NCBI GenBank assembly: GCA_051000345.1
Contig: JBPCOJ010000013.1
Coordinates: forward strand, 1 to 40,520
Reading direction: 5' to 3'
DNA from: JBHENC01 sp051000345
GTDB taxonomy: Bacteria > Acidobacteriota > Blastocatellia > Pyrinomonadales > Pyrinomonadaceae
Length of the DNA stretch: 40,520 nucleotides
A program made the translations under genes and the position numbers. Below the pieces are notes generated by a model. That model did no database searches, was not told where the DNA came from, and saw nothing but the letters and a program-made list of their open reading frames with translations. The number at the start of each line of letters is the position of its first letter. Position 1 is the stretch's first letter. This document shows, piece after piece, positions 17,681 to 26,305 of the stretch.

Positions 17681-17815
17681 AGGAGTCAGAAGTCAGAAGA
17701 CAGGAGTCAGAATTGAAGAGAGGAAAACTGTTTGGCTCATGTGGTATGCACACGTATGAGCCAGCGCTCCTCGCTTGTTTTATTCTGTCTCCTGACTCCT
17801 GTCTTCTGAATTCTT
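17681..17815. repeat. Inverted pair of degenerate heptad repeats (AGTCAGA/GACTCCT type)
   Basis: Two arms built from short units such as GGAGTCAGAAGTCAGAAG. The 18-base sequence TCAGAAGACAGGAGTCAG at 17693-17710 recurs as its exact reverse complement at 17792-17809. Between them is a smaller stem (17734-17740 with 17756-17762). The right arm lies inside the 3' end of larE. Similar short tandem heptamers are known in cyanobacteria and other bacteria with repeat-rich intergenic DNA. Confidence 0.8.
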
Positions 17816-18682
17816 ATTTTTCAACACTTCATTCATCGCACCCGTGCGGTAGCCGTGCAAATCGAGCGTCACATAGCGAAAGCCGAGCGCGCGAAAGCGG
17901 CGCGCAAGTTCATCGACGATTTCGCGTTCGAGCGCGCGATCTAATTCAGCGGGCGCAATTTCAAGGCGCACAAGCTCGTCGTGATGGCGCACGCGAAATT
18001 CACGAAAGCCCATCCCGCGCATAATGGCTTCACCGCGATCAATAATCGAGAGCCGTTCAATAGTAACGGGCGTGCCATAGGCGATGCGCGAAGAGAGGCA
18101 CGGGCTGGCAGGCTTGTCCCACGTCGGCAGCCCCGCCAGAAGACTCAACTCGCGCACTTCCCTTTTGCTCATCCCGACTTCGATCAAAGGACTGCGCACA
18201 CTATGCTCGCTCGCCGCCGCGCGTCCCGGCCTGTAATCGCCAAGATCATCCGTCGTCGAGCCATCAATCACGAAAGCAAATCCGCGCGCTCGTGCTAGCG
18301 GCGCGAGTTTGCCGTAAAGCTCTGTTTTGCAAAAATAGCAGCGATTCGATTGGTTGGCCTGATAGCGCGGATCATTCAGTTCTTCGGTAGGGATCGTTTC
18401 ATGCTGAAGATGGAATTGCCCGATCAACTGCGCTACTTCATCGCGCTGGTGCTCGGCAAGGCTCGCCGAATCTCCTGTTACACACAAGGCGCGGTTGCCT
18501 AATTCCTGCGTTGCAAGAAGCGCGACATACGAACTATCGACGCCGCCGGAAAACGCGACGAGCGCAGATTCCATTTGACGCAACAACGCGCGCAGTTGTT
18601 CCTGCTTCGCAAGCGTTTCGGGCGCAATGCTTTCTGTTTCCGCGCTTAACGCAAGCTCGTCAACGGTCACACAACTGCTCAC
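17780..18682 (-). CDS. larE: LarE-type ATP-dependent sulfur transferase, three-cysteine form
   Basis: PP-loop ATPase of the LarE family, which inserts sulfur into the pyridinium precursor of the nickel-pincer (NPN) cofactor. The ATP loop SGGVDSS is at 45-51. Cys115 and Cys118 (CYFC) and Cys195 (PASPCLSSR) are present. Cys195 corresponds to the sulfur-donating Cys of lactobacillar LarE. The extra CxxC matches the form that carries a [4Fe-4S] cluster. The family end (LHGYRTGAMNEVL) is followed by about 13 residues (KNKNSEDRSQETE) encoded by a repeat arm. The start is GTG 18682 with a weak ribosome-binding site. No larA, larB or larC is in the window. Confidence 0.88.
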   Translation of the reverse strand: MSSCVTVDELALSAETESIAPETLAKQEQLRALLRQMESALVAFSGGVDSSYVALLATQELGNRALCVTGDSASLAEHQRDEVAQLIGQFHLQHETIPTEELNDPRYQANQSNRCYFCKTELYGKLAPLARARGFAFVIDGSTTDDLGDYRPGRAAASEHSVRSPLIEVGMSKREVRELSLLAGLPTWDKPASPCLSSRIAYGTPVTIERLSIIDRGEAIMRGMGFREFRVRHHDELVRLEIAPAELDRALEREIVDELARRFRALGFRYVTLDLHGYRTGAMNEVLKNKNSEDRSQETE

Positions 18683-18954
18683 AATTCTTTTACCTTAATG
18701 CGTTGATGACCATTGCCGCCAACGTCCGTATTAAATATGGTCGATGTGGAAAAACCCGGCGCATGTTATCTCATGCTTTCGCTTTCGCGCAACATTGGAC
18801 TGTGTTGATGAAACGGCGACAGTCCATGCTTTTTCGTTTGTTCGACGAAAGCAGTTGGACGCACGGGAAAATCGCGTGTTAAGATAATCGCTCCACACGA
18901 TTCTTGTTCGTGTTTCTGCACGTCGGATGTTTCAACTATTTGTAGTTCTCCGCA

Positions 18955-20355
18955 ATGCCTTTTCGGTGTTATTTTCGCTCTAAAACTCTCAACGCGCTGT
19001 TGCTTGCGCTGCTGCTGACGAATTGTGCGCCAAACGTTTTTGCGCAGGACGGCACGTCTTCAGATGCGGACGCGGCAGAGGCCGTCAAGTTATTCGAGCG
19101 CGGGCAGGAGGCACATGCGCGCGGCGATCTGCAAACGGCGCTCGCGTCGTATGAAGCGTCGCTGAAGCTGCGCGCGGAATTTCCTGAAGCGGAATACCAA
19201 CGCGGCGCAGCACTCGTTTCCCTTAAGCGACTGCCCGAAGCGGAAGAGGCTTTTCGCCGCGCGCTCGAACTCCATCCCGATTGGGAGCTTCCGCTCGTCT
19301 CGCTCGGCGCATTGCTCGAACGCTCGAACCGGCCAGCAGAAGCCGAGCAACTTCTTAATCGCGCGCTTCAGTTGGATAACACAAACGCCGCCGCGTTGCT
19401 CGCTTTAACAAACTTATACTTGCGCCAAACGCCGCCCGCGCCCGCCGCGCTCGAAAAGCTGCTTGAGCGTTTGCGCAATGCGACGACAACCGCCGCAACA
19501 ACAAACAGCGCACAGGCGGCTTCGCTCTGGACGGCGCGCGGCTCCGTCGAAAAAATTCTAAACGACGAAAAATCAGCCCTCGTAAGTTTCAATCGAGCAG
19601 TCGCGCTCGATCCTAATAACGCTGCTACCGCGCGACTGCTCCGCGCAGATTTACGCGCCGCTTCCGGCGACATCGCGGGCGCGCTCGAAGACATCAATAC
19701 CGCACAAAGCGATGCGCGTTTTAATGCGTCGAATGCGCAGACTATCGCGGCGCTTCAAGAAAAAATTTTCGCGCAGGCAATCAATGATGCAAACGGACGC
19801 GCGGCGCTCGAAAAAATGCTCGCGCAGGATTCACGCGCGGCGTCGCTTTACGCGCGGCTCGGCGAGTTTTATCGCGCGACGGATCCAGCGCGAGCGCTGC
19901 AACTCTTTCGCCGCGCCGCCGAGCTAGAACCGCGCAATGCGTCTTACGCGACAGGCTATGCCGCCGCTCTCGTGCAAGCGCGCCGCTTTGCCGAAGCGAG
20001 AGACATACTGCGGCGTGTTCTTAGCCTTGCACCGGCTAATGCTGATTCCTATGCGGCGCACGCCAATCTAGCGACGGCTCTCTACGAATTGAAGTCTTAT
20101 GCTGAAGCGCTGCCGGAATACGAATGGATCACGCGCGCCAAACCCGATCTCGCCGTCACATATTTTTTCATCGGCAGCGCGCACGATTTCCTGAACGAAT
20201 TGCCCGAAGCGCTCGCGGCATACGAAAAATTTCTCGCGCACGCCGACACGCAAACGAATCAACTTGAAATAGATAAAGTGAATCTACGCTTGCCCACGCT
20301 GCGCAATCAAATCAAGCAGGGCGTCGGAGCAAAGAAACGCAAAGCGTCGGGCTAG
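18955..20355 (+). CDS. Exported tetratricopeptide-repeat protein
   Basis: 466 residues. The N-terminal signal peptide (LNALLLALLLTNCAPNVFAQ) probably ends at the AxA-like VFA. A Cys sits near the cleavage region, but its LTNC context is a poor lipobox. At least eight TPR-like helical pairs follow, for example AVKLFERGQEAHARGDLQTA, AEYQRGAALVSLKRLPEAEE, and near the end AVTYFFIGSAHDFLNELPEA. TPRs bind partner proteins; the partner is unknown. The next two genes on the strand also encode exported proteins, which suggests a shared periplasmic role. No clear Shine-Dalgarno precedes ATG 18955. Confidence 0.8.
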   Translation: MPFRCYFRSKTLNALLLALLLTNCAPNVFAQDGTSSDADAAEAVKLFERGQEAHARGDLQTALASYEASLKLRAEFPEAEYQRGAALVSLKRLPEAEEAFRRALELHPDWELPLVSLGALLERSNRPAEAEQLLNRALQLDNTNAAALLALTNLYLRQTPPAPAALEKLLERLRNATTTAATTNSAQAASLWTARGSVEKILNDEKSALVSFNRAVALDPNNAATARLLRADLRAASGDIAGALEDINTAQSDARFNASNAQTIAALQEKIFAQAINDANGRAALEKMLAQDSRAASLYARLGEFYRATDPARALQLFRRAAELEPRNASYATGYAAALVQARRFAEARDILRRVLSLAPANADSYAAHANLATALYELKSYAEALPEYEWITRAKPDLAVTYFFIGSAHDFLNELPEALAAYEKFLAHADTQTNQLEIDKVNLRLPTLRNQIKQGVGAKKRKASG

Positions 20356-20453
20356 CATCTGATTAGTCAGCTTAGTCAGCAAGGTTTTCGGCAACGTCTT
20401 ACGCACACATAGTAGCAACATTCATCGGCAACATTTTTTTGCGAGGCAGCATT

Positions 20454-21062
20454 ATGAAAGTCGCACTTATCACACAACTCCGCCGCACACGGAACCGCAG
20501 GCTGCCGCTGTCAGCAATTTGTTTGCTGCTGCTAATCCTCGCTTGCGCCGCCGCCGCTCGCGCGCAGGATACGCAGGACGCACAAGAGACGGCTCCGCCG
20601 CCGATGACGTTTGTGCCGCGCGCCGAACGTGTTCAACTCGCCGCCGCACGCGGCGTTAAAGCGCGCACGCGTGCCAGCCTAGACCTTGCCGAAGCGCATT
20701 TGCGCCGCGCTGAAGAGTTCTCCGGCACGCGCCAGTACGACGAAGCCGCCACCGAATTCGGCAACTATCAAGGCATCGTTGAAGACGCCCTGCGATTTCT
20801 CAAAGACACACGGGATGACAGCGGCAAAACGCGCGACTTCTATCGAAAGATTGAATTGACTTTGCGCGCTCACGGCCCGCGCATCGAAGCGATTCGCCGC
20901 ACTACTCCATATGAATACGCCGTGCATGTTAAAGAGACTGCCAAATTCACACGCGACGCGCGCGCCCGCGCCCTTGATGCCTTTTACGGCGACACGGTGC
21001 TGCGCGAAGAACAAAGCACAGGCTCGCCCGCGCCTTCACGCGAACCCGCACAGCAACCCTGA
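20454..21062 (+). CDS. Exported protein of unknown function
   Basis: About 202 residues. ATG 20454 has GAGG 7 nt upstream; an earlier in-frame TTG (20439) lacks a site, so I use the ATG. A signal peptide with core AICLLLLILACAAAARAQ precedes a helical, charged mature part (ASLDLAEAHLRRAEEFSGTR, RKIELTLRAHGPRIEAIRR). No known domain is recognised. It lies about 100 nt after the TPR gene and 26 nt before the next exported protein. Confidence 0.75.
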   Translation: MKVALITQLRRTRNRRLPLSAICLLLLILACAAAARAQDTQDAQETAPPPMTFVPRAERVQLAAARGVKARTRASLDLAEAHLRRAEEFSGTRQYDEAATEFGNYQGIVEDALRFLKDTRDDSGKTRDFYRKIELTLRAHGPRIEAIRRTTPYEYAVHVKETAKFTRDARARALDAFYGDTVLREEQSTGSPAPSREPAQQP

Positions 21063-21088
21063 AGTAATAAATAAGTGATAAAAAGTTC

Positions 21089-21673
21089 ATGATTAACCAC
21101 CCATTTACCGTCGCGCGTTTCACAATTTTGCTGCTCGTTTTGGTTGCGCCGCTCTGTGCTTTCGCGCACGCGGCTTCAAAGGCTGCGCCCGCCAAGCGCG
21201 ATCATCTCACCGCGCAGGAATCAGACCTCGTGCGCGAGGAACAAACACTCGACCGGCGCACCGCCGTCTTCGTCAAAGCCGTCGAACGCCGCTTTCTCGT
21301 TTTAACAGACACGAACGCCGCCGCCTCGAAAGTTGTTCAAAAGGATTCCGAGAAGTGGGGCGAACTGCCCAAAGGCACGCACACCGAACTCCTCGGCGAC
21401 ATCGCCAAAATTCTCGACGAAGCGATCACAAACATAGACGACGTTGCCGAACGCGACGCCAAGAACCCGCTGCTTTCCAAATCCCTGCGCAAACTCTCCG
21501 AAGCCTCGACGCGCTTTCTCGCGCAACTCGATCTGATGCGCGCCGCCGCCCAATCCGACGACGAACGCGAAGCCATCGACCAAGCCATCGAAAACGCCCA
21601 AGCAATTATTACTGCCGCGCAGAAGCTTCCGCCCGAAACAGTTAAAAGCAAAAAAGAAAAAGGCAAAAGCTAA
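21089..21673 (+). CDS. Exported helical protein of unknown function
   Basis: 194 residues with a signal peptide (FTILLLVLVAPLCAFAHA). The mature part is almost wholly charged helix (QESDLVREEQTLDRRTAVFV, LLGDIAKILDEAITNIDDVA) and ends in a Lys-rich tail (KSKKEKGKS). No family is recognised. It shares strand and spacing with the previous exported protein. Its layout (export signal, alpha-helical body) resembles that neighbour's, so the two may be distant relatives or partners. Confidence 0.75.
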   Translation: MINHPFTVARFTILLLVLVAPLCAFAHAASKAAPAKRDHLTAQESDLVREEQTLDRRTAVFVKAVERRFLVLTDTNAAASKVVQKDSEKWGELPKGTHTELLGDIAKILDEAITNIDDVAERDAKNPLLSKSLRKLSEASTRFLAQLDLMRAAAQSDDEREAIDQAIENAQAIITAAQKLPPETVKSKKEKGKS

Positions 21674-21728
21674 GAAGACTACTCCTTCGCTCCTGCCTTT
21701 TAATAAACCCAAACTTCTCTGCTATCTC

Positions 21729-23957
21729 TTACTCGCGCGCCTTCCTTAAAGCATCCGTCGCGCGGCGAATGGCTTCCGTGATTCGCGCGGCGGCTTCGCG
21801 TGCGTTCGGTGCATTGCGGTCTTCAATCGCTTGGCGAAGATCGGGCAGCGGCTGTGCGGCGTAGCCTGTGTAGAAGCCGGGCGCGTAAATCTGGTGCGTG
21901 TACCAAGCGCGCCCGCGAAGCCCGCGTGAATCAATCAAGGCACGCTCAACGGCAACAAGAGCATCGTTGATGCGGCGCAGGCGTTCGGGCGTTTGAATCA
22001 TGTTCGCGTTGCCCGGTTGCGGAGTGGCCTTATCGAATTCCAAAATTAATTCGCGGCGACGTTTATCAATGCGCGCGGCCTCTTCCCCGAACTCGTTGAC
22101 GGCTGTCGAGAGCGCTTTCGCGTCGAAAGAATCGCCGAGCTTGCGCCGTCCCGCAGTGCGTTCCGTCTCCGTCAAATACTCACGAATCTGCGTCGCATAG
22201 TCCGTGTAGTCGAACGGCAAACCGTTCGCCATTGCGAGACGCAGCGCAATCGTACCCCAGAGCTGCGCCATCGCCGCGTGATACTCAAACGTCGGATCGC
22301 CGAACTTTTCCATCCAGTGAAACGAATCATAGGCCGAATGATATACGCCGTAGTCGCCGCTAAAGCCCATGTCAATCGACGGCACGCCGAGATGTTGCAG
22401 AAACGGCGTGTAGTCCGAACCAGAGCCGAGCGCACCGATGCGCGCCTCCATTATCCGCGCGCTCGCGCCGCTCGTCGCGTTCGTCAATTCGGCTTCAGGC
22501 TGCGCGTCGCGTGATCTGTCCTGCCAAGCCTGATATACGCTCTTGCCCGTCTTCGGATCGCGCACTTCGCGCGCCGCCCCGCGAATCAATTTCCATAATG
22601 AAGGCACGCTCGATGCGCCGAAGTTTGCGCCCGACACGGCCACATCTACGTTGAGATACGCGACGGCCTTTTGCTGCAACTCCGCCGCGTGCTGCTCCGC
22701 CCACTCCGTCGAACCGATCAGGCCGTACTCTTCCGCATCCCAACTGCACAGCACAATCGTGCGGCGCGGCGACCAACCCGATTTCAACAACTGCCCGAAC
22801 CCGCGCGCCGCTTCCAATAACGCCGCCGTGCCGCTGTTCGGATCAACCGCGCCGAACGTCCATGCGTCGCGGTGATTGCCCATCAATACCCAACTGTCTT
22901 TTTCAAGCGCGCCGTCGATGCGCCCGATCACATCCCAGATCGTCCGCACTTGATAATCCATGTCCGTGCGCAAATGCACGCGCACATCGCTTGCGCCGCC
23001 GCCCGTGTGATACGCGAACGGCAATCCGCCCTGAAAGCCCTTCGGACGCACAGCGCCGCCGAGTTGTTGTAATAACACACGCGCGTCGCCGTAAGAAATC
23101 GGCTGTACTGGAATATGCGGAATGCTCGTCACTTCTTCCATCTTAATGCGCGGCGTGCCTTTGATTGACGGCGTGCCGGGCGTCAGCGGATCGCCCGGAT
23201 ATTGAAACAAATATTGCACGGAGCCGCGTTGCGCCGAACTCGCCGGACGCCAAGGCCCCTTCGGATAAACGTCGCCTTGCACATAGCCGTCGTCCGCCGG
23301 ATCGGAATAAATCAAAATTCCGATAGCGCCGTTTTGCTCCGCGACTTTTGCCTTCACGCCGCGAAACGAATTGCCGTAACGCGCAATCACAATCTTGCCG
23401 CGCGTATCCACGCCGAGCTTCTTGATCGCTTCGTAGTCTTCAGGCAAACCGTAATTGACATACACGAGCGGCGCGGTCACATCGCCCGATGCAGAGTATC
23501 CGTTAAAGAGCGGCACAATCTTGCGGCTCGAAGACGTTGAATCTTCGGCGACGATTTCTTCCTGCACCTTCAAACGCTCGCGGCGCGGCGCGACCATCTC
23601 CACGACGCTCGGCGTTTTCGGAAGCGGCAGCAGCACTTGATATTCTTCCATCTCAGCACGGACGCCGTAAGCACGCAGTTGATCGCGCACGTAAACGGCG
23701 GTTGCGTAATCTTCCTGCGAGCCTGCCACGTGCGGCTCGGCGGTCAAGCGACGCAAATGCTCGCGCGCCGAAGCGGGTTTCGGCACCGCGCGAAACTGTT
23801 CTTCAAAGCGGCGTTCCCGCGCCGCTTCCTGCGCCGCGAAACCGTCTATGCTCTGCGTGCTCATCGAACTGTTTTGCCCGAGCGCCGCGTTGCCAGCCAT
23901 CACGAAACTGATGACGAGCGCGAGGGCGATTGTGTGACGTGCGAAAATTGTTTTCAC
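21729..23957 (-). CDS. M28B metallopeptidase, glutamate carboxypeptidase II-like
   Basis: 742 residues, exported. The start GTG 23957 is preceded by GGAG about 10 nt upstream and leads straight into a signal peptide (HTIALALVISFVMAGNAALG). A longer frame from 24032 adds an unlikely leader. A PA domain (PLVYVNYGLPEDYEAIKKLG) is inserted in the peptidase domain. Zinc ligands and base follow the GCPII pattern: His362 and Asp372 in NHRDAWTFGAVDP, the Glu pair in WDAEEYGL, Asp in YLNVD and His in YHSAYDSF. A transferrin-receptor-like dimerisation region forms the C-terminus. It likely releases C-terminal residues from peptides in the periplasm. Confidence 0.92.
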   Translation of the reverse strand: MKTIFARHTIALALVISFVMAGNAALGQNSSMSTQSIDGFAAQEAARERRFEEQFRAVPKPASAREHLRRLTAEPHVAGSQEDYATAVYVRDQLRAYGVRAEMEEYQVLLPLPKTPSVVEMVAPRRERLKVQEEIVAEDSTSSSRKIVPLFNGYSASGDVTAPLVYVNYGLPEDYEAIKKLGVDTRGKIVIARYGNSFRGVKAKVAEQNGAIGILIYSDPADDGYVQGDVYPKGPWRPASSAQRGSVQYLFQYPGDPLTPGTPSIKGTPRIKMEEVTSIPHIPVQPISYGDARVLLQQLGGAVRPKGFQGGLPFAYHTGGGASDVRVHLRTDMDYQVRTIWDVIGRIDGALEKDSWVLMGNHRDAWTFGAVDPNSGTAALLEAARGFGQLLKSGWSPRRTIVLCSWDAEEYGLIGSTEWAEQHAAELQQKAVAYLNVDVAVSGANFGASSVPSLWKLIRGAAREVRDPKTGKSVYQAWQDRSRDAQPEAELTNATSGASARIMEARIGALGSGSDYTPFLQHLGVPSIDMGFSGDYGVYHSAYDSFHWMEKFGDPTFEYHAAMAQLWGTIALRLAMANGLPFDYTDYATQIREYLTETERTAGRRKLGDSFDAKALSTAVNEFGEEAARIDKRRRELILEFDKATPQPGNANMIQTPERLRRINDALVAVERALIDSRGLRGRAWYTHQIYAPGFYTGYAAQPLPDLRQAIEDRNAPNAREAAARITEAIRRATDALRKARE

Positions 23958-24098
23958 TGCAAGGGTCTCCTGTGGAATGCTGATTGAACTATCGAGTCGT
24001 TTGTCGCGTAGAATACACAAAAGGCGTGGCACTGCGCTATGTTTGAATGAGTAACGAAAGTTTTTGTATTGAATTGGAAAGGAATTTTATAAAACACT

Positions 24099-24668
24099 AT
24101 GGACAACAGATATTATCCGGGCGTCGAAGCGGACGTTTCGCAATTAACAAACGAACTGCGCACGCTCTTCGCCGAAGACTATGAAGTGCAGACAATGCAC
24201 GTCGCTGCGACGACCGTGTTGCAGGCGAGAAAATCGAGCACACTACGCGATCTGACCGGGCTTTCTTCGGCGCTGACAATCAAAATCACGCCCGAACACG
24301 GCGGCACGCGCGTCGAAATCGGAATGCAGAAATGGTTCGACAAAGCAGCCATCGCCGCCGTCGCCATGCTGCTCACTTCCGGCCTACTGCTTGCCCTGCC
24401 CGCGCTCGGCGCTTACTGGCAATACCGCATCACCGAAGACGCATGGAAGATTATCGAAGCGCACATCACGCAAAAGGCTGGCGGCTACGTTCCGCCTCTT
24501 CCCGGACGCTGCGGCAACTGCGGCGCTGCCGGACAAGCGGGCGCAGTCTTCTGCTCCGTCTGCGGCGCAAACCTTCGCGTCGGCCTCACCTGCCCATCCT
24601 GCGACGCACCGCTCACAGACCCGACCGCACGCTTCTGCAATCGCTGCGGCAAACCGCTCGCTGGGTAA
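24099..24668 (+). CDS. Membrane protein with double zinc ribbon
   Basis: 189 residues. An N-terminal cytoplasmic domain of about 75 residues (YPGVEADVSQLTNELRTLFA) is followed by one hydrophobic segment (about 87-108, AAIAAVAMLLTSGLLLALPA). Two CxxC...CxxC zinc ribbons close the protein (CGNCG...FCSVCG and CPSCD...FCNRCG). Double zinc ribbons usually mediate protein contacts. It is divergent from the M28 peptidase, with about 140 nt between their starts. Function unknown. Confidence 0.8.
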   Translation: MDNRYYPGVEADVSQLTNELRTLFAEDYEVQTMHVAATTVLQARKSSTLRDLTGLSSALTIKITPEHGGTRVEIGMQKWFDKAAIAAVAMLLTSGLLLALPALGAYWQYRITEDAWKIIEAHITQKAGGYVPPLPGRCGNCGAAGQAGAVFCSVCGANLRVGLTCPSCDAPLTDPTARFCNRCGKPLAG

Positions 24669-24709
24669 CAACAGTTAGAAGTTGTTCAGAACAAAATGTA
24701 TAAGAGGCA

Positions 24710-25576
24710 ATGAAGAATCTTATGTATGAACTAACTGATGAATGGCTTGAACAAACCAACGAAGAGTTAAGTAAAAAGGATGTACCCCATAAACGGAGAG
24801 CTTGGGATGCGTGGATGGAGTGGTCAAAGTACACTGGCGTATCAAGTTCGTTGGACAACGAAGACGTAAAGAAGATATTCGAGTGGCTCGAGAAGAACAC
24901 AAAATCAGGGTCTCAGTATTTTGGCCCGATGTATATGGGATCAGTTTATTATGATTCCTGTTTTTGGCCTGTTTTTATTCCGGTAGTATATGGACGGGTC
25001 AAGCTTGATGCGGCTAAATCTTTAAGGACTATGCCGGAGTCTATTAAGTCACGTCTCAAACAAGATCAAGAAGCATTTTTACATTATGCAGCTATATGGG
25101 CTGATTGCGTAGATTATGGATTTGGTATTGAAGAGGCGATGCACAATCACAGCATTAGTGCGTTTGGTCAGGAACTTTTAAGAAGCGGTAATCAACACCT
25201 AAACGCAACGGTGACTCTTCTCCATGAAGAAATTCCAAATCCGAAGGCTTTAGAAACTGCGAGAATGGCTATGGAGATGTTCTTAAAGGCCTTTCTTGCT
25301 GCAAAGATTGGGTTAACGGAGAAAGAAGCTAAAGATAAATTCGGACATAATCTTGAGAAGGTAGTAGATAGATGTTTATCTGTAAACAATCAATCTGAAT
25401 TATAGGTCATCCGTTCTGATTTGAAATGTTTCCCTGAAATTAGTCAAAGATATAAAGGGACGGACAGAACACCTAGCGAGCTTTGGCATGGATACGGAGT
25501 TGCGCAATTTACGGGAACTACGGTAGTGCGGGCATTCACAAACCGTGACGTGCGTAAAACTTTGAAGATAGGTTAA
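24710..25576 (+). pseudogene. HEPN-like protein gene interrupted by an in-frame TAG
   Basis: The open frame from ATG 24710 ends at TAG 25403-25405 (231 codons). The same frame continues for 56 codons to TAA 25576 with protein-like sequence (DLKCFPEISQRYKGT, ELWHGYGVAQFTGTTVVRAF). The C-terminal third before the TAG (ALETARMAMEMFLKAFLAAK, then FGHNLEKVVDRCL) resembles a HEPN domain. The canonical RxxxxH is not evident, so ribonuclease activity is doubtful. Base composition is clearly A+T-richer than the flanks. It may be a decayed gene, a functional shorter protein, TAG read-through, or a sequencing error. Upstream runs the zinc-ribbon gene, downstream the ParDE pair. Confidence 0.65.
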
Positions 25577-25647
25577 ATGTTCAACTCATGCGCTTGCTTC
25601 ACTAAATTTTGGATATAGCGCACTGATGAAAGAAATGAGGTGCACGG

Positions 25648-25923
25648 ATGACCATTACATTGACGGATGAATTAGAAGAACTGATACAGGCAAAGGTCGA
25701 GAGCGGCGCGTACAAGTCGGCTGATGAAGTCGTGATGGAAAGTTTGCGTTTGCTGAAGGCTAAGGAAGACGGCATGGATGTCTTGCGCCGTGAGATTACG
25801 CGGGGCGTGGAAGACATCAGGCAAGGGCGATTCACATCTTGCGCTTCGGATGCCGAACTAGAAGCGTTCTCCGACGAGATTATCAGTCACGGCCAAGGAA
25901 GACTAAAGACTTCCAGAGAATAG
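25648..25923 (+). CDS. parD: ParD-family antitoxin
   Basis: 91 residues. The N-terminal ribbon-helix-helix (MTITLTDELEELIQAKVESG, then YKSADEVVMESLRLLK) would bind the operon's own promoter. The C-terminal part (RREITRGVEDIRQGR, then an acidic tail) would wrap and neutralise the toxin. GAGGTG lies upstream of ATG 25648. The stop is 3 nt before the toxin ATG, the usual antitoxin-first order. Autorepression is expected from the family. Confidence 0.9.
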   Translation: MTITLTDELEELIQAKVESGAYKSADEVVMESLRLLKAKEDGMDVLRREITRGVEDIRQGRFTSCASDAELEAFSDEIISHGQGRLKTSRE

Positions 25924-25926
25924 CCG

Positions 25927-26235
25927 ATGCCGACAGCCAAAGTTTCGGCGGCTGCCGAAGAAGATTTGAAAGAGATTTGGGTATATGTAGCCGAGCATGA
26001 CACGGAAGCAGCGAGCCGTCTTATCAAGGAAATAATCCGCAGGTTTGTCGCTCTACGCAATTATCCGCAAATGGGGCGAGCGCAAGATGAGCTGCTGGTC
26101 AATCTGCGAAGTATCACGGTCAAAAACTATATTATCTTCTATCAGCCACATGACGAGGGAATTGAAATTCTGCGTGTTCTTCATAGCTCGCGAGACATAG
26201 AAAGCATCTTTGAAAGATTTCTTGATTCTCTTTGA
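25927..26235 (+). CDS. parE: ParE/RelE-family toxin
   Basis: 102 residues with the ParE/RelE fold: VSAAAEEDLKEIWVYVAEHD, then LRNYPQMGRAQDEL, RSITVKNYIIFYQP and a final strand with ILRVLHSSRD. ParE members poison gyrase, RelE members cut mRNA; the conserved pattern here (Y/F in YIIFY and the HSSRD end) is closer to ParE. It begins 3 nt after parD. This is the last gene of the A+T-richer islet; the next gene is convergent. Confidence 0.9.
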   Translation: MPTAKVSAAAEEDLKEIWVYVAEHDTEAASRLIKEIIRRFVALRNYPQMGRAQDELLVNLRSITVKNYIIFYQPHDEGIEILRVLHSSRDIESIFERFLDSL

Positions 26236-26305
26236 TGTGCCGCCCGGTAAGTTGTCTGATCCGCTCGCTCATTCTTTTCAAGACGCTTCTCTTCGATTGC
26301 CCAAG

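Noticed and set aside
17734..17762. Terminator of larE inside the repeat block
   Set aside because: The 7-bp stem has no T-run, so it is noted only as part of the repeat.
23958..24032. 25-residue N-terminal extension of the M28 peptidase
   Set aside because: GTG 23957 has a Shine-Dalgarno sequence and starts directly at the signal peptide.
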